NCBI GenBank assembly: GCA_903948415.1
Contig: CAJAYO010000869.1
Coordinates: forward strand, 1-40,136
Length of the DNA: 40,136 nt
Origin: an uncultured Opitutia bacterium
GTDB taxonomy: Bacteria; Verrucomicrobiota; Verrucomicrobiia; Opitutales; Opitutaceae
Reading direction: 5' to 3'
A model generated the notes under the pieces. It saw nothing but the letters and a program-made list of their open reading frames with translations, was not told where the DNA came from and searched no databases. The position numbers were made by a program, and so were the translations under genes. Shown here piece by piece: positions 33,418 through 40,136 of this stretch. Every line of letters begins with the position of its first letter. Within the stretch, counting starts at the first letter, position 1.

Positions 33418-34743
33418 ATGCTCAACCGCCTCTTCAAACTCGACCAGCACCACACCACCGTCGGCCGTGAACTCCAAGCCGGACTCACGACCTTCACGGC
33501 CATGGCCTACATTCTCGCGGTGAATCCGCTCATCCTGAAGGATGCGGGGATGCCGCAGGCCGCGGTCGTCACGGTGACGGCCCTCACGGCGGCGATCAGC
33601 ACGCTGCTCATGGCGTTCATGACGAACTTCCCGCTGGCCCTCGCGCCCGGCATGGGGATCAACGCCTACTTTACCTACACGGTGTGTCTCGGGGCCGGCG
33701 TGCCGTGGCAATCGGCCCTCGGCCTCGTCTTCGCCAATGGCGTGATGTTCCTCCTGCTTTCACTCACGGGCGTGCGCGAGAAAATCGTCAACTCGATCCC
33801 GTACTCGCTGAAGATCGCGATCACCTGCGGCGTGGGACTCTTCATCGCCTTCATCGGCCTGAAAAACGCCGGGATCGTCGTCGCCAGCAAGGCGACGTTC
33901 GTCGCGCAGGGCGACTTCGGCTCGCCGCCCGTCGCGCTGGCCTTTTTCGGCATCATCCTCACCGCCGTGCTCGTCGCGCGGCGCGTGCCCGGAGCGATCG
34001 TGCTCTCGATCCTCGCGGTCACGCTTGCGGGGCTCTTTGTGCCGGACGGCAAGGGCGGCCATGTGACGGCGATGCCGACCGGGCTCTTTGCGCTGCCGAG
34101 TTCGCCGGAGCCCGTGATGCTCAAGTTGAATTTCGATTTCATCACCCAGAATTTTTGGAAGGCGCTGCCGATCATGCTCACGCTCCTGATCGTCGACATG
34201 TTCGACAACATCGGCACGCTCATCGGTGTCACCAAGCGCGCCGGGCTGCTGCGACCCGACGGCTCGCTCCCCAAGGCCGGGCGCGCGCTCGTGGCGGATT
34301 CGTTTGCCGCGATCCTTAGTTCCCTGTTCGGCACCTCGACCGTGGTAAGCTACATCGAATCCGCCTCGGGCGTCGAGGCGGGCGGGCGCACCGGACTCAC
34401 CGCCGTCAGCACCGCCGTGTGCTTTCTCCTCGCGCTGTTTCTGACGCCGCTGATTTTGATCATCCCGAGCGCGGCCACGGCGCCCGCCCTCGTGATTGTC
34501 GGCGTCTTCATGTTTCAGAGCGTGGCGGAAATCAAACTCGGCGACTTTGCGGAAACGATGCCCGCCGTCGTCACGCTGCTCTGCATTCCGCTGACGTTCA
34601 GCATTGCCGAGGGACTGGGGCTCGGGGTGATCGCCCTGACCTTCCTCGCGCTCTGCACGGGCCGCGCCCGCACGCTGCCGGGCTTCACCTACGTGCTGGC
34701 CGCGCTGTTCTTCGTGCATATTTTCCACGGGCTTTTCGTTTGA
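33418..34743 (+). CDS. AzgA-type purine permease (NCS2 superfamily)
   Basis: 441 residues from the ATG at 33418. The frame is open far upstream, but only this part is hydrophobic and matches the family start (LFKLDQHHTTVGRELQAGLTTF). AzgA landmarks are FTAMAYILAVNPLIL, FPLALAPGMGINAYF, IVDMFDNIGTLIGVTKRAGLL and GTSTVVSYIESASGVEAGG, as in E. coli AdeP/PurP and GhxP and fungal AzgA. These are proton-driven importers of adenine, guanine or hypoxanthine. With adenine deaminase upstream in the island, adenine or hypoxanthine is the likely substrate. About 12-14 helices are visible, all motifs intact. The amidohydrolase gene is divergent on the other side of a short promoter region. Confidence 0.94.
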   Translation: MLNRLFKLDQHHTTVGRELQAGLTTFTAMAYILAVNPLILKDAGMPQAAVVTVTALTAAISTLLMAFMTNFPLALAPGMGINAYFTYTVCLGAGVPWQSALGLVFANGVMFLLLSLTGVREKIVNSIPYSLKIAITCGVGLFIAFIGLKNAGIVVASKATFVAQGDFGSPPVALAFFGIILTAVLVARRVPGAIVLSILAVTLAGLFVPDGKGGHVTAMPTGLFALPSSPEPVMLKLNFDFITQNFWKALPIMLTLLIVDMFDNIGTLIGVTKRAGLLRPDGSLPKAGRALVADSFAAILSSLFGTSTVVSYIESASGVEAGGRTGLTAVSTAVCFLLALFLTPLILIIPSAATAPALVIVGVFMFQSVAEIKLGDFAETMPAVVTLLCIPLTFSIAEGLGLGVIALTFLALCTGRARTLPGFTYVLAALFFVHIFHGLFV

Positions 34744-34846
34744 GGCGGCGGGCGGTTTCCGCGGGGCGCAGCGGGGTGAACGGCGCGGGCCGGCGGTGGG
34801 GCGTGGGCTCGCTTGACTCGGACAGACGGTCGTTAGGAAGTGGGGG

Positions 34847-35494
34847 ATGATGTTTGACCGAGCTTTTTCCTCCCTGCGCGTTTCCTCCGGTTGGTCGCTC
34901 CCGCTGCTCGCGGTGGCGTCGCTGGTGATTTTTGCCGGCTGCGGCCGGCCGAGTGCCGGGGGCAATCCGAAGGTGCCGGCGGGGGCGAAGAGTTCCGGTG
35001 GGATGCATGCGGTGCTGGAGACCGACAAAGGCGCCATCGAGATCGAATTTCTCGCCGGCGATGCGCCGAAGGCGGTGGAGAATTTCCGGCTGCTCGCCGA
35101 GCACGGTTACTACAATGGCGTGACGTTTCACCGGATCGTGAAGGGCTTCATGCTGCAAGGCGGCGACCCCGAGGGCACCGGGCGCGGCGGCGAGAGCGCG
35201 TGGGGCGGCAAGTTCGCCGACGAGATCAAGGCCGACTCCGCGCTCTATCAGGCCGGCTACAAGCGCGGCATGCTCGCGATGGCCAACGCGGGTCCGAACA
35301 CGAACGGCAGCCAGTTCTTCATCATGCACCGCGACTATCCCTTGCCGCCGGCTTATGTGATTTTCGGCAAGGTGACCAAGGGCCTCGAGGTGGTCGATGC
35401 GATCGCCGAGACGCCGACGAAAATGGGGATGGACGGCGGGATGAGCCAGCCGCTCACGCCGGTCGTGATCAAGAAGGTCACGGTGCAGAAGTGA
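34847..35494 (+). CDS. Lipoprotein cyclophilin-type peptidyl-prolyl isomerase
   Basis: 215 residues. A type II signal peptide ends in the lipobox VIFAGC, followed by a Gly/Pro linker, so the enzyme is likely a periplasm-facing lipoprotein. The cyclophilin domain (about residues 53-214) shows APKAVENFRLLAEHGYYNG, FHRIVKGFMLQGGDPEGTG with the catalytic Arg, GMLAMANAGPNTNGSQFFI and YVIFGKVTKGLEVVDAI. It catalyses cis-trans isomerisation of Xaa-Pro bonds during folding of exported proteins. It is a single gene; the following receptor gene converges on it. The first of two adjacent ATGs has AGGAAG upstream. Confidence 0.95.
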   Translation: MMFDRAFSSLRVSSGWSLPLLAVASLVIFAGCGRPSAGGNPKVPAGAKSSGGMHAVLETDKGAIEIEFLAGDAPKAVENFRLLAEHGYYNGVTFHRIVKGFMLQGGDPEGTGRGGESAWGGKFADEIKADSALYQAGYKRGMLAMANAGPNTNGSQFFIMHRDYPLPPAYVIFGKVTKGLEVVDAIAETPTKMGMDGGMSQPLTPVVIKKVTVQK

Positions 35495-35536
35495 GGCACG
35501 GCGGCGGCACCCGGACGTGGCCGCTGTGAAGGGGTG

Positions 35537-38500
35537 TCAGAATTTGATCGTATTACTCCACGTGTATTCGCGGGGCTGGTTGGTAAAAAGGGCGGTGGTG
35601 ATGCCGCCGTAGCCGGTGATGTTGTTCGGGCGAACGAGGACTTTGTAGTGATTGAGGAGATTGGTCACATTGAGCTGCGTGGACCAACTCAGCTTGCGGC
35701 CGAGCTTATGTTCGTAGCCCAAAATGAGGTCGAAGAGCGCGACGGTGGGGCGCGAGTAGAGTTCGCGAACAGCGGTGGGCGAGTAGCCGGTCGGATAGTA
35801 GTAAAAGTCGCCGCGGCCCCACGAGGCGCTGGCGGTGCCGCCGAGCTTGAAGCCTTTGAGCGCGCCGGTGGCGAAGGTGTAGACGTTGGTGAAGTTAAAG
35901 CTCAGCTCGGGGTAGCCGGTGGTGCGGTCGCCGGATTGCGATGTGACGATGGTGGTCGGGAGATTGAGGCCGGTGAGCTGGTAGCGGGCGATGGGGAGGC
36001 CGGCGACGCCGGTGCGAATCGGGCCATTGGTGGGGTCGACGAAATTGAGAATCGTGCGTCCGTTCGAGGTGCGGAGGAGGCCGTTGGTGGGATCGGGATT
36101 GGCGTAGTAGGCGTTTCCCGGGGTGCTGAGTGCGGCGATGGTCAGCGGGACGGCGCCGGCGGTGGTGGCCGTTTGCGGAGTGGCGAGGAAGGTGGGGCGG
36201 ACGTAAACGACGGTGCCGTTGGCGTAGGTGACTTGGCCGGCGGCGTTGGCGTAGAACTGGTCGTTGTAGAGCGCGGGGTAGCTGGTGTCGTTGCCGATGG
36301 TGCCCTGTACGAAGGCGGCGGAAAAACGCATGCGCCAGTTGCTCGTCGGATTCGCCACAATGGCGGCTTGCGCGCCGCGGGACTTGCGATCCACGGAGAT
36401 CACGGAGCCCGTCGCGCCGAGGTAGCGGCCGTTGATGCCCGCGGGGTTGATGCTGTCGCGGAGCTGCGTGGGAATGCCGTAGGGCTCGTCGGTGGACTGG
36501 AGGGCGTAGAGGGAGACGGAACCGGAGATGCGACCGCGCTCGTCGCCGATTTTCACGCCGATCTCTTCGCCGAGCGAGTGGGCGATGGGGGCGGCATTGC
36601 CAACCGGATCGGTGGGCACGGTGAGCAAAATGGCGGGGAGATTGTAGGTGTCGGATACGGCGAAGTAGGGTCGCAGCCACGAGGTGGCGCGGTAGTTGGC
36701 GCCGACGGAGAAACTCAGGTTGTCGCCGCTGGCGGTGAGGGCGGGAACGGCGGTGGAGGGGAACTGGCGGTTGTCGGCGGAGACGTAGCGGACGCCGGCG
36801 AGGGTGGTGAGGCGGCCATCGCCCCACTGCGTATAGTTGACGGCAAACACGCCGCTGCTGATCGCGCGACTGTGGATGAAGAGATCGCCGGAAGTGACGC
36901 CCTGCGGATTCTGCGGGGTGACGAGGGCAGGATCGGTTTGGTTCATGACCTGCGCGACATAGTTCACGCCGCGGTAGGTGATGCGTTCGGAGCCGGTGCG
37001 GACGAAGGGATACTTCACGGGACCATCGTGCACGGACCAAGAGGGGTTCGGCGCGAGCATGCGGATGCGAGCGCCGGCAGGGGTGAGGACGAGGTTGTCG
37101 TTCGCGTCCGCCTGATAGTAAGCGATGTTTTCGTTGGCATAGTTTCCCTTCGTGTATTCCGCGCCGACGATGGACTGGCTGCGGGCGCGGCCGCCGAAGA
37201 GGGAATTCGTCGCAAGGGCGGAGAAACGATACGAGCGAGAATCGGACGGCTGGTTGGACCAAGCGGAGCCGCTGGCGCCGCCGGCCCCCATGGACCACTG
37301 GCCGGGGAGCGGATTGGCGGTCGCGCCGGGAGCGTAGAAGGTGGCGCCGCTGCCGAAACCGACGATGCTTTCCTTGTTTTGGTAACCGAGGGAGAGCTGG
37401 GTTGAGAGCCACGAATTCCATATCGTTTCGGCGGTCAGGGAGACGAGGCGCGCGGTGGTGCGCTCTTCGCGGAGCTGGCCACCGTAGGAGTCGACGTTGT
37501 CCCAATCGATGCGGCCGTTGCCGATGACACCCGCGCCACTCGCGCCGGCGGCGCTCTTCTCCAGCTGGCCGGTGGCGAGGAGCGTGCGGATGTTTTGGCC
37601 GTGGCGTGCGTCAAAGGCGGTGCTGTTGGCGGTGAGCGTGAGGTTCTGGGGGATGAAGCGGTCGAAGTAGGTGTGCTTGCCGGTGGCGCGGAGCATCGTG
37701 TTGCCGGCCTTGAGGGCGAATTGGACATAAGCGCCGTTGAGCGGGCCGCCCATCCACTTGCGATTGTCTCCGAGATCCTGATGCACGAGCGACAAGGCGA
37801 TGGCGCCTTTGCCAGCGCTCGCGCCGTAATCAAACTGACTGAGGAAGTGACCATATTGATCGACCTGAAGTTTGAGCGAACCGGCGGCGGGCCGGCCGAG
37901 ACGCGCCTGCTTCGAGATCATGTTCACCACGCCACCGCCACCGCCGTTACCGTAAAGGAGGGCCTGCGGACCGTTGATGACTTCGACGCGCTCCATGCCG
38001 AAGTTGCTGTTGAGGCCGGTGCCCGCGGGCGACGGGAGCATAAAACTGTCTTGTTTCACGACGGCGGCGCCGAGGCCGCGGAGCTGCACGCCGGCCGACA
38101 CGCTGTCGCCACCGCCGCGGTCGAGCGGCTGGTTAACGGGGATGCCACCGGCGTCGCCCTGCGCGGAGCCCGTCCCGGCGCCGGCGGAGTAGGTGCGCAG
38201 CATATTTTCGAGCGTCGTGCTATTGGTCTCCTCCATGAACGTGCTCGTGAAGATGTCGGCGGAGATGGGGAGTTTGCCGAGTTCGGCATTGAAGCTGGTG
38301 ATCGAGTTGGAATTGAGTGCGCCATAGCTCGTGTCTGAGGTGGTCTCGACGACGAAGGGACTGAGTTCGACGTAGGTGTCGGCTGGCTTGGTCGGGGCCG
38401 CGGCGGCACGGGCGACCGGAGCGCTGGGGGCCGGGGAGGGCGGGAGAATTTGGGCATGTGCGCTGGGCGACTGAAGCGAGAGCAGGAGCGCGAGGGCGGT

Positions 38501-38551
38501 CGCGGAGGAAACGCGGAGCGCGGTGCGGCGAGGGCAAACGAGTGAGGTCAT
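35537..38551 (-). CDS. Large TonB-dependent receptor
   Basis: 1004 residues. The signal peptide ends at about SAHAQ (residue 34), then a Pro/Ala-rich spacer and the motif LSPFVV at 63-68. The plug has TTLENMLRTYS, VQLRGLGAAVVKQDSFMLP and MERVEVINGPQALLYGNGGGGGVVNMISK, all standard. The beta-barrel ends YTWSNTIKF with C-terminal Phe. The (L/M)S(P/K)F-(E/V)V motif is shared with the receptor at 27238. Large receptors with such N-termini are typical of Opitutaceae and usually serve carbohydrates or other nutrients. It is 165 nt downstream of the MFS gene on the same strand, so it may belong to the same uptake unit. The long plus-strand open frame over it is a shadow. Confidence 0.9.
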   Translation of the reverse strand: MTSLVCPRRTALRVSSATALALLLSLQSPSAHAQILPPSPAPSAPVARAAAAPTKPADTYVELSPFVVETTSDTSYGALNSNSITSFNAELGKLPISADIFTSTFMEETNSTTLENMLRTYSAGAGTGSAQGDAGGIPVNQPLDRGGGDSVSAGVQLRGLGAAVVKQDSFMLPSPAGTGLNSNFGMERVEVINGPQALLYGNGGGGGVVNMISKQARLGRPAAGSLKLQVDQYGHFLSQFDYGASAGKGAIALSLVHQDLGDNRKWMGGPLNGAYVQFALKAGNTMLRATGKHTYFDRFIPQNLTLTANSTAFDARHGQNIRTLLATGQLEKSAAGASGAGVIGNGRIDWDNVDSYGGQLREERTTARLVSLTAETIWNSWLSTQLSLGYQNKESIVGFGSGATFYAPGATANPLPGQWSMGAGGASGSAWSNQPSDSRSYRFSALATNSLFGGRARSQSIVGAEYTKGNYANENIAYYQADANDNLVLTPAGARIRMLAPNPSWSVHDGPVKYPFVRTGSERITYRGVNYVAQVMNQTDPALVTPQNPQGVTSGDLFIHSRAISSGVFAVNYTQWGDGRLTTLAGVRYVSADNRQFPSTAVPALTASGDNLSFSVGANYRATSWLRPYFAVSDTYNLPAILLTVPTDPVGNAAPIAHSLGEEIGVKIGDERGRISGSVSLYALQSTDEPYGIPTQLRDSINPAGINGRYLGATGSVISVDRKSRGAQAAIVANPTSNWRMRFSAAFVQGTIGNDTSYPALYNDQFYANAAGQVTYANGTVVYVRPTFLATPQTATTAGAVPLTIAALSTPGNAYYANPDPTNGLLRTSNGRTILNFVDPTNGPIRTGVAGLPIARYQLTGLNLPTTIVTSQSGDRTTGYPELSFNFTNVYTFATGALKGFKLGGTASASWGRGDFYYYPTGYSPTAVRELYSRPTVALFDLILGYEHKLGRKLSWSTQLNVTNLLNHYKVLVRPNNITGYGGITTALFTNQPREYTWSNTIKF

Positions 38552-38716
38552 GGGTGGCGGCGAGGTTTCAAAGGACCGCGGCGTGGTCGACGCGGCGCGA
38601 ACGGGGCGGGATGATGTTCCCGGCCACCGCGCGAGGAGCCGATACTTTTGCGCTGGTTCCCGGGGGGGACCGGAAGTGCGAGACCGGAACCGCGGCGCGC
38701 GGCGGTCGCGATGGGT
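38552..38716. other. Intergenic region upstream of TonB receptor
   Basis: 165 nt between the MFS transporter stop and the receptor start on the minus strand. A short GC hairpin (GGTTCCC pairing with GGGGACC, one wobble, 38658-38674) is present without a T tract. No convincing promoter was identified, so it is unclear whether the receptor is in the same transcript as the MFS gene. Confidence 0.4.
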
Positions 38717-39967
38717 TCAGACTGCGCGGGCGTTGGCCTGGGCCCGTGCGATGTCTTTCCGAATCAGAAAGCGGTAGCCGCAGAGAAGAAGAATGGACGC
38801 CGCGAAAAAGCAGACCGAGATGCCCGCGAAAATTCCGCCGAGCCCTACCTCGCGTTTCAAGAAGCCCGCGAGCAGCACGCCGCCGCCGCCCGACGCGGTC
38901 GCGACGGCGTTCATGATGCCCACGCCCGTTGAGCGGAACTGCGGTGGGACGATCTCGCACTGAGTTGGGTTGTCGTTCGAGCTCGCGAGCCCGCGCATGA
39001 AGGAAAACAGCGACACGCCGATCGCCACGACGGTGAAGCTCGGGGTGCCGAGAAACAGCAGCAGGCACGGTGCACCGATTAAGTAGAATATTCCGTAGAG
39101 CAGCATGCGGCGATGCGGGGCGTTGGCCGAGACGCGGTCGGAAATCCACCCGCCGGCCAGCACGCCGAGCACGACTGAAATCTGCAGCATGAACGTCCCG
39201 GCGAAGCCCGCCGCCGCCAGCGGCATCTGGAACGTCTCGCGAAAATAGAGCGGCAGCCAGGTGAAGAAGATCCAGATGCCCAGGCCCGAGAGCATGGATT
39301 CTCCGAGCAGCACCCAATACGATGGCACGCGCAGGACGAACTTCACGGCGTCGCGGAAGCTGGCGCGCGGTGCCACCGGTGCCGCTGGGACGGGCGCCGG
39401 TGGCAGCATCGTCCGCGAAAGCAAGGCGAGCGCGATGCCCGCGCCACCGAGGACAAGGAAGCCGGAGCGCCAGCCGAAGTGCTGGGCGAAATACCCGGCG
39501 GTGCTGCCGCCGATAACCATCCCGACGTTGGCTCCGATCTGGATGAAGCTCATCGCCCGCGCTCTTGTCGCGGTGGCGTGATACGACGCGATCAAGGCGA
39601 TCGCCGCCGGGAGAAACAGGCACTCGGCGAAACCCAGCCCGAGGCGCAGCGCCAGGAGCATCGGGTAACCGGTCGCCAAGCCCATCAACGCGGTGACCGC
39701 GCTCCAGGCGATCAAGCTTCCGGCGACGAGCTTCGGGCGCGAGATGCGGTCGCCGAGGTTTCCGGCGAGGGGAGAGCCGAGCGCATACGCCCACAGGAAA
39801 ACCGAACCGAGCAGACCCAGCATCACATCTGACGTGCCGAACTCGGTTCGCACGGACACCAGCACCGCCGACATCGCCGCGCGGTCACCGAAATTTAGCG
39901 CGACCGCGAGGGTGAGGAACCACACGGCCCGCCAGCGTGGCTCCAAGGGCCAGAATATCGGTTTCAT
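38717..39967 (-). CDS. MFS transporter (anion:cation symporter-like)
   Basis: 416 residues with twelve predicted helices. Family landmarks are NFGDRAAMSAVLVSVRTEFG in helix 1, GNLGDRISRPKLVAGSL (the D-R-x-x-R/P-K motif A between helices 2 and 3), GLGFAECLFLPAAIALIASY in helix 4 and GGWISDRVSANAPHRR in the second half. This pattern fits the ACS/hexuronate-sialate branch of the MFS, which imports organic acids by symport in the inner membrane. Its ATG overlaps the stop of the Kelch-repeat gene upstream (ATGA), so the two are translated together. A NanM-like Kelch partner would suggest a sialic acid or related sugar acid as substrate; that is inference. Confidence 0.88.
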   Translation of the reverse strand: MKPIFWPLEPRWRAVWFLTLAVALNFGDRAAMSAVLVSVRTEFGTSDVMLGLLGSVFLWAYALGSPLAGNLGDRISRPKLVAGSLIAWSAVTALMGLATGYPMLLALRLGLGFAECLFLPAAIALIASYHATATRARAMSFIQIGANVGMVIGGSTAGYFAQHFGWRSGFLVLGGAGIALALLSRTMLPPAPVPAAPVAPRASFRDAVKFVLRVPSYWVLLGESMLSGLGIWIFFTWLPLYFRETFQMPLAAAGFAGTFMLQISVVLGVLAGGWISDRVSANAPHRRMLLYGIFYLIGAPCLLLFLGTPSFTVVAIGVSLFSFMRGLASSNDNPTQCEIVPPQFRSTGVGIMNAVATASGGGGVLLAGFLKREVGLGGIFAGISVCFFAASILLLCGYRFLIRKDIARAQANARAV

Positions 39968-40136
39968 TGCGGGCGCACGCGGAGCGCGTGGACGTGGTCG
40001 GTGCGCAGCCCGGGCGAATACTCACCGCCGGCCAACACCCATTCTCCGTCGACGGGCACCGCGGCGGCACCCACGAGACCGAGCGGCATCGCGCCGGCGG
40101 CGGACCAGCGATCGGTCGTGGCATCATAGAGCAGGC
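39964..40136 (-). CDS. Kelch-repeat protein, C-terminal fragment (NanM-like mutarotase?)
   Basis: Only the last 57 codons lie in the window. They encode one Kelch blade, YDATTDRWSAAGAMPLGL followed by AAAVPVDGEWVLAGGEYSPG and LRTDHVHALRVRPQ. The D-x-W...P...A motif, G-G-E and the final P-G-L-R-T resemble the last repeat of N-acetylneuraminate epimerase (NanM) and its Verrucomicrobial relatives. The stop overlaps the MFS start. Kelch assignment is fairly safe; enzyme identity is tentative because most of the protein is missing. Confidence 0.6.
   Translation of the reverse strand, partial: LLYDATTDRWSAAGAMPLGLVGAAAVPVDGEWVLAGGEYSPGLRTDHVHALRVRPQ

Noticed and set aside
34813..34841. TTGACT as a -35 element of the cyclophilin promoter
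   Set aside because: No acceptable -10 at the right spacing.
35534..37405. 623-residue plus-strand open frame inside the large receptor
   Set aside because: Gly/Ala/Val/Glu/Asp-rich low-complexity translation; minus strand encodes a complete receptor ending in a C-terminal Phe.
1..40136. CRISPR arrays, tRNA/rRNA genes, insertion sequences, integrases
   Set aside because: No regularly spaced repeats, tRNA or rRNA landmarks, transposase motifs or terminal inverted repeats were recognised by eye; a tRNAscan/ISfinder search would settle it.

Overview
The window is very GC-rich, densely coded bacterial chromosome. Several things suggest a Gram-negative member of the Verrucomicrobiota, most like the Opitutaceae: long TonB-dependent receptors whose mature N-termini carry an (L/M)S(P/K)F-(E/V)V motif, a large MoxR/DUF58/BatA/DUF4159 operon of the kind found in Planctomycetes and Verrucomicrobia, and outer-membrane beta-barrels next to inner-membrane transporters. 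The taxonomy is an inference from gene content; no rRNA or tRNA gene was recognised.

Left part (1-8997), transport and metal homeostasis. On the minus strand lie a partial EamA/DMT exporter, a small DUF3592-like membrane protein and a fused two-domain ABC permease of the iron(III) type without its partner subunits. Then come an outer-membrane beta-barrel protein and a DtxR/MntR-type repressor. Divergent from the repressor is an operon with a second outer-membrane barrel and a complete Mn-type ABC importer (binding protein, ATPase, two permeases: mntABCD/sitABCD layout). A perfect 18-bp palindrome between repressor and operon is the obvious operator. A 151-nt structured spacer with a G-quadruplex-type tract separates mntB from mntC.

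Middle (9447-25296), a nine-gene plus-strand operon, mostly joined by stop/start overlaps or gaps of a few bases. In order: a secreted TPR protein with an HExxH metallopeptidase centre; two DUF4159 proteins; a MoxR AAA+ ATPase; a DUF58 (vWA-like) protein; a BatA/vWA membrane protein; a 1297-residue DUF4175-like membrane/coiled-coil protein with a Pro-Gly-Gln-rich segment; a vWA/glutamine-amidotransferase-like membrane protein; and a caspase-like protein that lacks a cysteine at the expected nucleophile position but has a perfect EF-hand loop. This looks like one envelope-associated AAA+/vWA machine whose client is unknown. It is the best candidate here for an incompletely described system.

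Right part (25351-34743), a purine-salvage island: adenine deaminase, a TonB-dependent receptor ending in a strong intrinsic terminator, an NCS2 xanthine/uric-acid type permease, an 8-oxoguanine deaminase-like amidohydrolase, a convergent metal-dependent amidohydrolase of unknown substrate, and an AzgA-type purine permease. The receptor's position suggests energised outer-membrane uptake of a purine or purine-containing compound.

End (34847-40136): a lipoprotein cyclophilin, then on the minus strand a 1004-residue TonB-dependent receptor, an MFS transporter, and the C-terminal piece of a Kelch-repeat protein (NanM-like) whose stop overlaps the MFS start. This is probably a separate uptake locus for a sugar acid, possibly sialic acid.
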